The translations under genes were made by a program, and so were the position numbers. This document shows positions 12,673 through 26,025 of a stretch of DNA of 64,000 nt, piece by piece; position 1 is the stretch's first letter, and each line of letters opens with the position of its first letter. Below the pieces are notes generated by a model. The model ran no database searches and was not told the DNA's origin. It worked only from the letters and a program-made list of their open reading frames with translations. Origin of the DNA: Plasmodium brasilianum (lineage: Eukaryota; Apicomplexa; Aconoidasida; Haemosporida; Plasmodiidae); assembly GCF_023973825.1 (NCBI RefSeq), contig NC_090119.1, positions 415,001 to 479,000 on the forward strand, read 5' to 3'.

Positions 12673-14209
12673 CCTCCCATTTTACATTTTGAAAAATGCA
12701 GGTGCGTACATATGTATATGTGTACACCTAAATGCGCATAATTCGCCTTTTCACATTAACACGAATTACGTACATTTATTTTGTTAAGTGCACTCAAATT
12801 ATTTGTTTAGATGGGCACATATATATATAAATGTGTGTACTTCAAATTTTTGGTGAATGGGAGTAGTTGCAAAAAAGTTGAAGAATCCCCATAATACTAG
12901 GAATCCTTTTAATGAATTCAATCATTTTTATATGGGTACCAAAAATTTTACCTTAACTGTTCAGGTTATTCATGTGGTTTTTTTTTTTCTTTATCCGTCT
13001 ATATTTTTTATCACAATCATTGAATAAATATTGATTAAAAAACAAAAAAAAAAGGCACTTGAAAAGTTTTATACTTCTTAAGTGTTATACTTTAATTTTT
13101 GCAAAAATAGTGGAAGATGAAGGGGATAATATATTTGTTTAATATACTAAACTATATTAACATATTTTTCAATTTTTATTATTTCCCAATTTTTCATTTA
13201 TGAATATACGATATTTATTATCACTTTTTACACTTTTTATAACTATGAAAATTTAAAAAAGCAAAAATGGAAACGCATGTTTACATTAACCTTTATAATT
13301 CCATTTAAATTGCAAAAGGAATAAAAAAAAAAAATTATTCTTAATAGACATATACACATGTTATGTATATATATAAGACTATATGTATGTATGTATGTAT
13401 AAATGTACATATATACGCATGTACGTATGTATATCCATATATATATATGTATGCGCATATATATATATACGCATGAACAAATAAAAAATATTGGGTGAAC
13501 ACGTTTCAGTCCTTTGAAACCTCTTTTCTGCGAATATAAGTAAGACTAATACTATATATAAAACGCAATAAGAAACATATAATATGAGAAGTATATTTTC
13601 TCTTATTATCTTAGAGAACGTTAAAAAATAGGACGGTATAAATGAAATGTAATATATTTCTCCAATCGGTGTTTACAAAAAAGGGTAAGATGCGTATACA
13701 TACATAAACCTGCGTACCATTACGCGAAGATACGTATTGTTGTGTAAATGTAATTTAAGTTGTGCATATGTGTGTACATTTTTGTAAATAATTATATGTT
13801 CCTATAAAAGTATATACCTTCACATACGTTCTCGTCTCACATACTTTCTCTCCTTTTTATTTTCTCCATTTTGTTTACCCATTTTATTTCCGTCATTTTG
13901 TTTACAAATTTTATTTTCTTCATTTTGATAACTCATTTTATTTTCGTCATTCTACTTACCCATTTTATTTGAATTTTTTTCTTTTTTTAATGAAGTAAAT
14001 ATTTGAACATAATGATATTTTTATTCCCTTGCAAACATATTTGTATTAGTTCTGTTACGTCCGAAATCTCTGTCCAGTACAGTAAACATGTATGTGTTTA
14101 TCCCTTTATCTACACACATGTTCCTTGAAGATGTATATATTCTTATATATACACACATATATATATGTATATATACACACACATGCATGTCTATGTATGG
14201 ATGTTTAAC
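12045..14209. other. Intergenic region between SCY1-like gene and ADF1 (convergent 3' ends)
   Basis: A 2.2-kb gap between the 3' ends of two convergent genes. It holds a 29-base poly(T) run near 12366, TA and TATG microsatellites (13380-13480, 14140-14200) and several tttatttt-type repeats near 13850-13980. No gene is supported. Confidence 0.6.
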
Positions 14210-14577
14210 CTATTTAAAATCAGCAACATCCTGAGCGCTTTCAATAACTGAGGTTAAAACGTTAACTCCTTCAATTTTCTTTAATAATGCTTGTTTACTA
14301 GAAGCATAGGTCATCCTGTCTCTCGAATTTGATGATTCTCTTGCATACATAAAGAAGTGAATTTTGTGCACTAAAAGGAAAAAAAAAAAAATGTAATGCA
14401 AAATGAAATTGCTATATATGAGTGCGATGAAATGGTAATGCCAAGTTTTTAAGTTGTAACTTGCATATGCATAATACATACAGAAAAATTTCAAGATTAT
14501 TTTATTATTTTTTTTAAACGCAATTTTGTTTGAGAAAAGGTACACACAAAATAATAAACACAACGCATTTAAATATA

Positions 14578-14610
<33 letters not shown>

Positions 14611-15165
14611 AAAAAGGGCATATAAAATTATAAAATTGCACATGGTGCATGATAGGATGGTACGAAAAAATGTAGGAAAAAATACAGGACAGAATGTAGG
14701 AAAAAATGAAGAATATTTAAAAATGGAAATTATGGGACTTCTCGCAAAAAAAAAAAAAAAAAAAAAATATATATATATGGCATAAACTAAATAAGTACAA
14801 AATGAAAAGAACAGGTGGCAAAAGAGGTGGTTTCACATAGGTTTACACAATTACACATATATATGTGCGCGTATGTATATATATGGAATAGTCATAATGC
14901 ATTTATATATCGCTTCTTCCTGTACGCTTATTTACATATATATTTAAAGGTGCTTACCCGCGTCAAAAACAACATATGCACATTGAATTTGTTCATTTTT
15001 ATCAATCGATTCCACTAATTCGGTTAAAGTAGTTGTTGCTCCTTTGGAATGAATAATAATCTCACAATTTTCTATAACGAATATAATCCATCGGCAAGTT
15101 TTTCGAATTTTCATATTATTGAATTCTGTTATACAAGTATCGTTAACGCGAATACCACTTATCAT
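14210..15165 (-). CDS. ADF1: Actin-depolymerizing factor 1 (cofilin family), two exons
   Basis: Essential small regulator that binds monomeric actin and promotes nucleotide exchange and filament turnover, needed for parasite motility and invasion. Exon 1 runs 15165 to 14958 (MISGIRVNDTCITEF... to VVFDA) and exon 2 runs 14370 to 14210 (HKIHFFMYARESS... to DVADFK, stop TAG). The donor reads G|GTAAGC and the acceptor TTTTAG|TG, phase 1. The joined product is 122 residues, the length I recall for P. falciparum ADF1, and most residues match that protein as I remember it. Features typical of this short ADF form are visible: the N-terminal SGIRV segment, the single cofilin-homology domain and the long helix RDRMTYASSKQALLKK used in actin binding. 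The 587-bp intron carries a poly(A) run and a short (TA)n tract. Confidence 0.95.
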
Positions 15166-15217
15166 TTTCGATTAAAAAAAAATATATATTTTATGTTATA
15201 TTTTTTTAAATGCTTAT

Positions 15218-15312
15218 AATGCTTATAATGTGTATAATATGTATAATATGTATAATATGTATAATATGTATAATATGTATAATATGTATAATATGTATAA
15301 TATGTATAATAT
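15218..15312. repeat. 9-bp tandem repeat (aatatgtat)n
   Basis: About ten perfect copies of aatatgtat, merging into a (TA)n tract. It lies about 50 bases upstream of the ADF1 start, in its 5' region. Confidence 0.92.
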
Positions 15313-15734
15313 ATATATATATATATTATACATATATATATGTGTGTGTTACGAAAGATGGAAATTTTTTCAAAATTTTACAAAATTTATGACTTTTAAA
15401 AAATTGAGAAATAAGGAATAAAAAGAAAATAAAAGAGTAGAAATGGAAAAGAAAAAGAATAGGAAAAGAAAAAATAAAAAAAATGAAATAAAAAAAAAAT
15501 AAAAAAATAATATAATATTATAATAAAATATAGTATAGTATAACAAAATAAATTAACCAGCCTTGCGTAATATGTAATGCGCATGTATATATGTATAGTT
15601 TCTTCTTTCTTCTTGCCTTTTTTCTTTATTTTTCTTTTTTTAATTTTTGTTTTTTAAAATTTAAATGAACGAACAAAAATGGTGAAATTTATACTCAAAA
15701 AAAAAAAAAATAAATAAATAAATAAAATAAAAAA

Positions 15735-15870
15735 TAAAATAAAATGAAGAAATAAAATGAAGAAATAAATTGAAGAAATAAAATAAAGAAATAAAATGAA
15801 GAAATAAAATGAAGAAATAAAATGAAGAAATAAAATGAAGAAATAAAATGAAGAAATAATGTAAAGAAAT
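15735..15870. repeat. 13-bp tandem repeat (aaataaaatgaag)n
   Basis: About nine to ten copies of an aaataaaatgaag unit, with minor variants (aaattgaag, aaataaag), adjoining the 9-bp repeat at 15895. Confidence 0.88.
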
Positions 15871-15894
15871 AGAATAAATAAAATAATATAAACA

Positions 15895-16082
15895 GAGCGA
15901 ACAAAACGAACAAAACGAACAAAACAAACAAAACGAACAAAACAAACAAAACGAACAAAACAAACAAAACGAACAAAACAAACAAAACGAACAAAACAAA
16001 CAAAACGAACAAAACAAACAAAACGAACAAAACAAACAAAACAAACAAAACGAACAAAACGAACAAAACGAACAAAACAAAA
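15895..16082. repeat. 9-bp tandem repeat (aaaacgaac/aaaacaaac)n
   Basis: About 20 copies of a 9-bp unit in which cgaac and caaac variants alternate almost strictly, giving an 18-bp higher-order unit. Open on the minus strand as a Phe/Val/Leu or Cys/Phe repeat, but not plausible as a protein. Confidence 0.93.
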
Positions 16083-18567
16083 TAAATCCAAAGAAAAAAA
16101 AAAAAAAAAATACTTGAATGCGCTTGTGTATTGTAAATGTAATGTATTGTTTTTACGTGTGTACTTACTATGCATGGACGCATATAAATATTATATATGT
16201 AGGTATAATTATGTATATAATTAAGTATATAATTATATATATATATATCCCGAGTAAAATATTTTTATATGCATATATATTTATTTATGTATGAATATAT
16301 ATATATATATGTATGTATACGTTATGTATGTATGTATACGTTATGTATGTATATGTAACATATATGTATCGTGTACACGTATATTATGATATATTATATG
16401 TTTTCCTGTTTGCATTTTACATATACGCGTACATATCCGTATCAGTGTGTACAAATTCTATGTAATAAAATGGCACTCTTGGCGTGTATCATGAAATATA
16501 TTTTTTTGCAATTTCAGTAAATCCAATTTTTATTTCCTCCTTTTCATAAGAAAAAGGTGAAAACAAATACAATTTTAATTTTAATAAATAAAACTAAATA
16601 TGCAAGAAATGAATTTTTAAATAATATTAAATATACCAAAAAAAAGAAAAAAAAAAAAAAAAAAATACTTCTGTGAAGTTACTTTTATGTTTTCGTGGTG
16701 CATGTGTGGATGAAATGACTAAGGAATTTTCGAAGCTTTAAAAATGAATAGCCCATTTTGAAAAATAAAATTAAAGTGATGTAAAATTTAGTAAAGTGAA
16801 ATGTAATGAAGTAACAGTGAAGTAAAATATATCGTGAAGAATATTAAAATTAATAAAATAAAGAGCAATATTAAAATATACAAACAAAAAACTGAATATG
16901 TGTATGCATATGATCACTTTTGCGTATACCTATAAATGTATTTTTGAAAGAAATAATAATGCTAATTGACACGTATGGAGGGTCCAAATATTAAAAAATA
17001 TTAAAAAAAATGAATAGAGACTGGACATCAAGTTCATTTTTTCTTTTATTTTTTTTTTAACACATAAAAAAATATAATTTAAACTTTTTATTTCTAAATA
17101 AATTGTATGAATAGAATAAAAAAAAAAAAAAAAAAAAAAAAAGGAAAAACAGCTACTAATAATAATTCTTTTCTGTCAAGTTCAAATCTGTAGTTGAGAA
17201 TAATGGTTATCTTTTATGTGTATTTGTATTATATGTATAGAACATATGCATTAAGTGTACCTATACATACATACATACATACGTACATATCTACGTTTTA
17301 GAAATATTTTTTTACCTTTTAAAAGGCAAGTTCTTAACACATGCAAACGCATTATGAATACATACGCGTCAGTATTAAGATTAAATGGCAAAACAAACGG
17401 ATAAATTTTTGGAGATGGCATTTAAAATAATAAATATAATGTCTTTAACCATTTTTGTGAACACCAACAACATTCAGATTACTCATTCCAAGAAGATAAT
17501 AGCAAAAATAAAAAAAGTTTATCCTATAAAAATATAAAAAACTTCGTTGTAGTTTCAACATGCATTTAGTAAAAACTGTATAACTCTTCACTGTTCTAAT
17601 GTTATTATGCCACGAATTTGTTTACGAATTCGTTCGCCTTTTGTTAAATATGCTCCTATTCCCTTTTGTACTATACGTTTAGCAGGAACATAACTAAATT
17701 AAACCAAGGGGAAAAAATAAAATAAAACATAATAAGATAAGGAAAAACGGACATATTTATTAAATATCCCAATTTTTTTTAGAAATATTTTACTTGTTTT
17801 GTTCATAATACATTGCAGTTGTTTTAGAAATAAGAAAAAAAAAGATCAAACGGTACTGTTAAAAGAGCTTATATATATATATATGTTATATATATGAACG
17901 GAGGGGCAACGGAATAAGATGGCTCGAAAATAAAAAAAAAAAAAAAAACTGAAAGAGATAATGCAAGGCTTCGGCTTAGCATAAAAGTGAATAAGATATA
18001 CTTCGAGAAGTTTTCGTTTAAAAGTTTTTAAGAAATAAAATAATCATTATTTTTGTTGCATTATATTATATGAAAACAATTTATTAGTGTTATCTGCACA
18101 GAATACATCACTGTATAAGTAATGTGAAAAAGGCACTTTTCCTACATATTTAAGTAATTAGTTTAGAAAGAAGAAGTACTTTCATATGGTTTATACGCAT
18201 ATATTTTTCTCCTTGGAATATTTACTCACAGGACTAAGTACCTAATTGTTACGCTTTATTTTTTTATACTTTCTTTAATTTTTGAAATGGAAAATAATCA
18301 AAATTATAACAAGAAATTTAATTTAGTTTTATTCAAGTACTGTAAGAGAAAGAAGTTTTCCATTTCAAGAATTCATAATATTAGTGGAGTAGTTCAACAT
18401 AGAGTTTTCGTTATTTTTTATTTTACCTTAGCGATTTGCAGACAGCATTTGTGTGTTATATAATATTATGTATTAGTTCATGTTACCTTTAATGTGGAAA
18501 AATATATTCTAATTTTTAAAATATGCTTAAACTAGAAGTATACATGTAGACAGAATTTCATTTTGCG

Positions 18568-18600
<33 letters not shown>

Positions 18601-18880
18601 CTAGCTATATTAATAGCCACAGTTAAAGAGCTTCTCTAGTCTCTTCGTCTTTGTTGCACATAAATTGTAAAAAAATGCCTGAACAAGACATGTAAAAATG
18701 GAAATAGATTAAAATGAATTTTTATTTATTTTTGTTTTTTTTTTATAACTATATAACCACAGCTATTTAATTAGTACTTCTCTAGTTTCTCTAATTTTGT
18801 TGCACACAAACTGTAAAAAAAATGCCTGAACAAGACATGTAAAAATGGAAATAGAAAAAAATGAGTTTTTTTTTTTTTTT
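18601..18880. repeat. Imperfect tandem duplication of about 150 bp in the ADF1-SR12 gap
   Basis: Two neighbouring segments share long matches: gcctgaacaagacatgtaaa plus the following aatggaaatag (about 18677-18708 and 18822-18854), ttgttgcaca with a following a-a-tgtaaaaa stretch, and a shared acttctctagt-type segment before it. Each copy is preceded by an imperfect tata-taaccacag-like segment and followed by poly(T). Function unknown. Confidence 0.75.
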
Positions 18881-19989
18881 TTGCAACTTTTTTGATGGCG
18901 AATTATTTTTACCCTTAAAAATGGTACAGTTTGTACCTATATATATACACATTTTATGTCTTATTTTCGAATTAGTGTTACACATTTTTGTTGTTAAAAA
19001 AAAGACATTTAGCACGAGTCATAATATTTTAGGAATATATTTTTTATTCTATTAAGAATTTTCAGATTCATGGTACATGCTGGTGTTGGATCAGTAATTG
19101 AAAAATGGATATAATTACATTCTCATGAAAAATTTAGAAATGCGCATTCGTATAGATTTGTACATACTTAAATACACCCACACATATATACGTACATACA
19201 ATTGTTGTCCTAGTATTAAAACTTTGCAGTAATGATTAATGATTTGACTTGAAAAACGTAAAATGTGTATATGGTAAAAAATAAAATAAAAAAGGAGAAA
19301 CACATTACAGTGTTTAATAGACACACCAAATGGTATATTGTATCATCTTAAAGATTGAATTTTTTCCATAAAGTTTTCACATAAATTTTTATTTTTGCAT
19401 TGCGCATACAGAAAACTTGATGTTGTATATTATATATATGTATATATATTTAAAGGAGAATTTAGTGCATATAAAAAATGGGGAGAAAAAAAAATGTATA
19501 CCTTTTTCTTCAAAATTTCAGCAATATATATATTTTTTTTAAACAATACTTTGCATTGAAACTTGAACTTTAATTTAAAATTTCGAAGCGAACAAAAGCG
19601 TAAAACCGCTTCTATCATAATTTACGGAATTAAATTATATAAATATATATGAGAGATTCTTCAATAAAAGAAGGTATTCCTAGATTTGATGCTTCTTTAT
19701 TTTAAAAAACTTTCTAACATTTCGTATTAAATGGGACTAAAATAAGGTGAAATGCCTCCTATGTTAACATGTACAAAAAATGTTATTTCCTGAACAAATA
19801 CAACACACCATTTAACATTTTATAATATACAAAATTCCACTGGTACCAATAAGTACAACACTTCGCTCATCGTTTTGATACTATAATAAAATACTGTTAT
19901 TTATGCTAAAAAAGTGTAAAGAATTTCACACAAATAACCTTCTTCACCTCATAAATACTACGAATGGTCATATATAAAGAAAACATACA

Positions 19990-20031
<42 letters not shown>

Positions 20032-20929
20032 ATTATGTATATATAATTATGTATATATTTACATATATACTACGGCTGAAAGAAATATATAGCTGAAGTG
20101 TCATTAATACGAAAACATAAAATATAAAATTTGAAACTAAACAAAAGTTGAAGAAAAAAAGAAGTAACCATTAGCATGGTATTTTTTTATTATAAACAAA
20201 ATGAATAAAAGTAGGATAAAGTTTAACATGAATAATAAAATTTGGAAAAGGCGTAACAATATACATAATAGCTTTTCTAATTATTTTAATACATAAAAAT
20301 ATATATAGGTCATATTTAATAAAAGGCAATATTTAATACATATTTTAAATACTTAAATATCATATTATAATATTATATAAAATTATATAATTCCCTTTAA
20401 TTATATAATATGTGTTCTTTTACTTATGTATACATATCATAATATTACAAAGCAGTTGTATGATTTTTTTTTTTTTTAAAAGTGCTATGTTATATTGTAT
20501 TATTTTATATGTAATATTATTTTATTATACATATTTACATAATTGCAAGTTTTATAAAATAAGGTTCTGTAGTTAAAAATCTTAAGCTCGAACTTTATTA
20601 TTTTTTTTTTCTTTATTTTAATTTTTTTTAATTTTAAAAGTTTACACTTGCTTATGTAAAGATTGAATTATTTCGAAAAATCTCTAACGAATTAATGGAA
20701 TATTAAAAATAAATTATATACGTTTTTTCAAAATTTTTAAAAGCTATCAGAAAAAAAAAAAAAAAATTTTGATAGCTGTACCTTATAATTTTTTTTAATT
20801 AAAAAAGCGCAATAGTAAATTTTAACTTTAGTGATATATAATATATATATATATATTTATATATAAATATATAACTTATAATTATACATATAAATAATAT
20901 AACGTATGATTATATATATATACATATAT

Positions 20930-21164
20930 ATAGTAGTTATTTATATTTATATATATATAGTAGTTATTTATATTTATATATATATAGTAGTTATTTATAT
21001 TTATATATATATATACTTATATAGCACTTATATTTTTATATAATACTTATTTATATATTATATACTTATATAGTACTTATTTATATTTATATTTATATAT
21101 ATACTTATATAGCACTTATATTTTTATATAATACTTATTTATATATTATATACTTATATAGAAC

Positions 21165-21195
<31 letters not shown>
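20930..21195. repeat. AT-rich 23-bp and longer tandem repeats
   Basis: Three copies of a 23-bp tatatatagtagttatttata unit are followed by two copies of a longer unit containing atagcacttatatttttata and atacttatttatatatta. Almost pure A/T. Confidence 0.85.
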
Positions 21196-21985
21196 CTTAT
21201 ATAGAACTTATTTACATTTTTATATATATAGATGTCCCAATATATATATTATACATATGTAAACATAATACATAGTTATTTTATACATACTTTATAAGTA
21301 CTTATATATGCCATATTTATTTATACATATGTATATATATATTTTTATATATTTATACTTATGTAACATATATACATTTATATTATACATATATATATAT
21401 TTGCTTACAAATATATGTATGTATATAGTATAAACAGTGTATTACGGATGCCCAAAGGGACTAGTAGTTATTGACTATTTTACATTGTTAATTATTTAAG
21501 AAAATAATAAATTGTAATTACCATTTATTGTAATAGGGTATCATTAATACCAAGGTTTTAAATGCACATATTTATTAATTTATACATTTAAATACGTTTA
21601 AAGAATAATAATTTAACAATATGCATATATATATGTATATATATATATATATATATACATATATATACATACATGGCTACCTTAATTCACATTCAATTTA
21701 TGCACACGCGAACATACATACAAACATACATAAATACCTTATATAAATGTAAATATTTAAAAAAGAAGATACACATAAATTTGTGAACAATTTGAAATTT
21801 ATATGAACAAATCAGGAGTGCAGAGAAAAAAAAAAAAAATTAAAAAAGTCAAAAAAGCAAAAAAAAGCAAAAACAGTAGAAAAGGAACAAAAGGAAAATA
21901 AAACAAAAGTAGTAGAAAAAACAAATAAAGCAAAACTAGTAAAAAGGGCAAAAAAATAAAAGAAGCAAAAAAGTAAAAAAACATA

Positions 21986-22951
21986 ATGGGTCCATATTCT
22001 AATCAGAGAAGTCAACCTATGTCCTTGTTGATAAGAAAATTGAAGTTTGATACATCACCATCTATGGTTCGAGAAAAATTTAAAAAATTTGGAGCAATAA
22101 AAGATGTATATTTACCAATAGATTATTATACAAAAGAACCAAGAGGTTTTGGTTTTGTTGAATTTTATGATCCAAAAGATGCTGAACAAGCATTGAAAGA
22201 AATGAACGGTTCAGAAATTGATGGAAATAGAATTGAAGTATTTGTTGCACAGAAAGGAAGATCAGATCCAAGGCTTATGAGGTATAAAGAAAGAGGAGGA
22301 GGAGGAGGTGGCACATATGCTTTTAGAAAAAATCAGAACAATAAAATAAGAAGAAGGTATATTTCAAAATCGAATTCACGATATGGTTCTTATTCAAGAG
22401 ATAAAATGAGAAGAAGAGATAGATCAAGAGAAAAATATAGATATAGAAATAGTTATGATAGAAGAATGGGTAATTATAGAGATAAAAGAAGTTATTATAA
22501 CATGAAAAATTATAATGATAAATATCGTAATAGAGAATATGATAGAAGTTATAGTCGAAGTAGAATGTCAAGAGACTATAGAAATGATTCTTCTAGGCAC
22601 AGGGAAAAAAGAAGATATGATAAATATTACAGAAGTAGTAGTAGGAGAGTGAGTAGACAGAGTAAATATGAATCTAGGAAAAAGCATGATAAAAAAGAAG
22701 ACAGTAATTATAAGTCAAAATATGATAGTAATGATGAATACAGTGATGAAACTAGAAATTCTAGTAAGCATTCAAAGCATCAGAATATTTCAAAGTCTAT
22801 ATCTTTTAATACAGAAAAAGATGAGGCGAAAAAAAAACATGAACATACAAATGAAAAAGATAATTCGAAAGAATGGAAAGAAAGCGAGGATAGAAATGAG
22901 CCGAGCAATAGGAGAGATTCTGTTAACAGCAATGAGGATGAATCAAATTAG
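21986..22951 (+). CDS. SR12: Serine/arginine-rich splicing factor, SR12-like (RRM plus RS tail)
   Basis: Predicted nuclear pre-mRNA splicing regulator of 321 residues, intronless. One RRM spans about residues 12-90, with RNP2 LLIRKL (14-19) and RNP1 RGFGFVEF (53-60). A GGGGGG linker (104-109) follows. Residues about 120-250 are rich in Arg with Ser, Asp and Tyr (RDRSREKYRYR, SYSRSRMSRDYR), and an acidic/Ser/Lys tail ends the protein. The RS region contains more RD, RY and RR pairs than pure RS dipeptides, as is usual in Plasmodium SR proteins. The ATG follows a long A-rich leader. The name SR12 rests on synteny: I recall the falciparum orthologue next to ADF1 (PFE0160c). It is the last conserved gene before the MSP3 array. 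Confidence 0.87.
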   Translation: MGPYSNQRSQPMSLLIRKLKFDTSPSMVREKFKKFGAIKDVYLPIDYYTKEPRGFGFVEFYDPKDAEQALKEMNGSEIDGNRIEVFVAQKGRSDPRLMRYKERGGGGGGTYAFRKNQNNKIRRRYISKSNSRYGSYSRDKMRRRDRSREKYRYRNSYDRRMGNYRDKRSYYNMKNYNDKYRNREYDRSYSRSRMSRDYRNDSSRHREKRRYDKYYRSSSRRVSRQSKYESRKKHDKKEDSNYKSKYDSNDEYSDETRNSSKHSKHQNISKSISFNTEKDEAKKKHEHTNEKDNSKEWKESEDRNEPSNRRDSVNSNEDESN

Positions 22952-25900
22952 AAGAAAAAAAAGGGTTAAGGCGATACGAAGTGGGAAGGAGCGACGACAC
23001 ACAAAGGGATATATATATATTATGTATTCATATGTGCAGATACGTGTATACATACATATTTAGGTATACACCTCTTAGGCCTATTCTTGCATTCGTGGTT
23101 GAGATCGCAGCACAGTTTAAAAAAAGTACCTTCAGATGTTAAACACAATGTTTCAATAATTAATTGCTTTTAATAGAATCTTTGAAGAATTTACTTTTTG
23201 TGAAATATAACAAATTCTTAAAAGTATATCTATTTTTCCCTTCAAGTCTCTTCAAAGAAATTAATTAGCGTTAATATTACAAGAAAAATGTAAGCCTTCA
23301 TTTTTATGTGTATTATTACTGATTATTTCCCCTCTTTTTTTTATATTATATATTATATATGCATATGTATATGTGTATATGTATGTATATGCATAAGTAT
23401 ATATGTGTGTGCATGTGTATGTATGTATATGTATGTATATGTATGTATATGTATGTATGTATGTATATGTATGTATGTATGTATATGTATGTATGTATGT
23501 ATATGTATGTATATGTATGTGTGTATAATTTTTTTTACGGGTCTATATACATATATATATATATATATATAATTAAAATAAAAATTCCAATGAGCACTAT
23601 TTTTCTTTTTATGTTTACATTTTTTTTTACATATATATATATGCAAAAATATATGTATGTGCTTCTTCAAACGATGTACTTAGTAGATTACTGTTGGTTT
23701 TATAATTAGAAATGTTGCAGTAAGAGTAAAAATGTATACTTAAAATACCAAAAGAATGAAAAGAAAAAATAAAAATGTAATAGAATAAATATTAAGTTAC
23801 GCATGATATGTAAAGTACAATTTTATTTACGTGCTTTTTGCGCACTGATTAATGAGATATGCGCCTGAAAATTTTATACAACCTTTCAATGGATTAATGA
23901 AGAAAATGCTAGATATTATAAAAGAAATATTTATCAAAAAAGACGAAAAATTGTGTTACAAGACTTTTTTTTTTTTTTTTTTTTATTATTATTACCATTA
24001 CTATTACTGTCATTTGATAAAACAAGCGTTCGGGTTTCTCATTTTTTTTTTTTGGTGAAAATCGTTACATATCAAAGGAAGAAGGACAAGGGCATATTTA
24101 TATATATATGTATGTATATATGTATATATATGTATATAAGCATATATATGTATATATATGTATATAAGCATATATATGTATATATATGTATATCTAAATG
24201 CAGTATCCTTACCATGAGAGTGTATCAAATTTATTGAAGTGTGAAAAATAAGATAAAAGTAAGTTGAAGGTGAAGTAAATATATATATACTTATATACAT
24301 ATTTCTGTATAACGTATATGTATATATAATAATACTCAAGATTGAAATCAGGATAATTATTGTTTTTGTATATTTGAAATATGCTTTTAGAAGATTTTTC
24401 AGTTCATTGTTAATTTTCAAGTTATTCCTGTTGCTTCTTGTAAGCTTCACATATGTTATAATTGCAGTTAAAGGGTATTTGCAAGTGATGGATAAGTGAG
24501 ATACACATCTTCAGTAATAATTGGTTGACCAACCGTTATTTATTTATTTAGTTATTCACATATTTGTTTATTTGTTTATTTGTTTATTATTAACATTCAT
24601 GTACCACTTTAATTCAAGACAATTATAATTAATATTTGTCTACAAAGGGAAAAGAATTCTTTTAAAAAATTCAGACTTCCCATTTTTGTCAACGTATTTG
24701 TTTATATTATAATTTGTTAACCATTAAATGTTAAAAAAAAGAAAAATATTTTAAAAATATTGTTTTTCTTTTTGAATCAATTAAATATATGTTATTTTAA
24801 AATTTTAACCTGAATTGTGCATAAATCGTTGATAGGATGTTTCAGCGTATACGCGCGGCAAATATGTGCATATATATACATATTTATACATATTTATACA
24901 TTCAATAGTTTTCGTTGAACCTTTTATATAATACGCAAATTGTTTTTATTTGTTGATCTTCATTACAAATGATGTGTATATGATTTTTATTAGAGATTTT
25001 TTCTCTTGAAAAATTATCTCTCCTCTTTTCCCTTTTCCCATGTTAATGTTACAATTTGTTAAATAAATTTCATTACTAATAGTTTTACTAGTCTTTAATA
25101 ATGTAAAACTTTGTTTTATTCTTCAATGGATTGAGTTTTTTTTTTTTTTTTTTTTACGCAAAAAAATGTACACATATGTTTATATATATATATATATATA
25201 TTATTATATTATATATATATATATATGCATATCAATCAGTTGAAACATGAACAGTTCAGGAAAAACTAGAAGTTTTTTATTATGATTTTATAAGATTATA
25301 ATAAGCTATTCCAAGTAGCGAGTAACATTAAAAATATATATATATCTTTGTAGAGTTAATTGTAGACTAACTTATTCATATGAAAACTTTCATGGAACCT
25401 TTTTAGTTTTACAATTTGTTAACTTTTTTTATTGCAAGAATTTTTTTTGAAGTACTTTTTCTTCACTATATATGATTTGTCAAAAAAAAAAAATTCTGAC
25501 TCATTAATAATTATTTTTATAAAATTTTGTTCTAGCAAAAATTAAAAATGACAAAATGTTTTTATTTTGACAGAACTGTTAAAAATTATATGCATTTGTC
25601 TTAATTTAAGTAGGGATAAAGCTGCAATATAAAAAGTATATTTAGTCCCATTTCATAATGAGAATGCAACTTCATAGCTTTCTATAGATAGGAAAAATAT
25701 TCGTTCTATTGGCGTTTATAAAAATATGAGTAAAATTTAACAAACTAATGAACTATTATTTAAGTTGTATTTAATTATTAAAAAAATATTTTTAATTTTC
25801 CTAACATGTTACATATATATGTTTTATATACTAAATAGTTTTATGTCTTTTTTTTTTTTTTTTTCTCTTTTTTGTCAACTGTTGCATATGTTTTTATATC

Positions 25901-26025
25901 ATACAATCCAAAAAAAAAAAATATATTTTTTTAAATTATTACATTTTACAAAATGGAACTTAAATATTTAAGTATTCATGAAAAAACACATGAATATTTT
26001 TTTTTTTTTTTTTTACTAAATTTTA
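22952..26025. other. Intergenic boundary between the conserved block and the MSP3 array
   Basis: A 3.1-kb gap between convergent 3' ends (SR12 + and MSP3-A -). It contains a TATG microsatellite (23360-23525), TATA/TATG tracts (24100-24195), tttatttg repeats near 24570 and several poly(T) runs. A short ORF at 23852-23970 (MRYAPENFIQPFNGLMKKML) is the only non-repetitive protein-like stretch; I cannot assign it. Confidence 0.6.
23360..23525. repeat. (TATG)/(TATATG)n microsatellite
   Basis: About 165 bases of gtatgtatatgtatg units, about 400 bases after the SR12 stop codon. Non-coding. Confidence 0.92.

Larger units (their letters stand above)
15166..21985. other. Long divergent intergenic region between ADF1 and SR12
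   Basis: A 6.8-kb gap between two divergently transcribed genes, with no gene I can support. It contains a 9-bp aatatgtat repeat (15218-15312), a 13-bp repeat (15735-15870), a 9-bp aaaacgaac/aaaacaaac repeat (15895-16082), many poly(A)/(TA)n tracts, a degenerate tandem duplication (18601-18880) and a block of AT-rich 23-bp repeats (20930-21190). Both promoters must lie here. Confidence 0.6.

Noticed and set aside
13642..13690. Mini-exon MKCNIFLQSVFTKKG followed by GTAAG
   Set aside because: No following coding exon on the plus strand before the oppositely oriented ADF1; probably chance.
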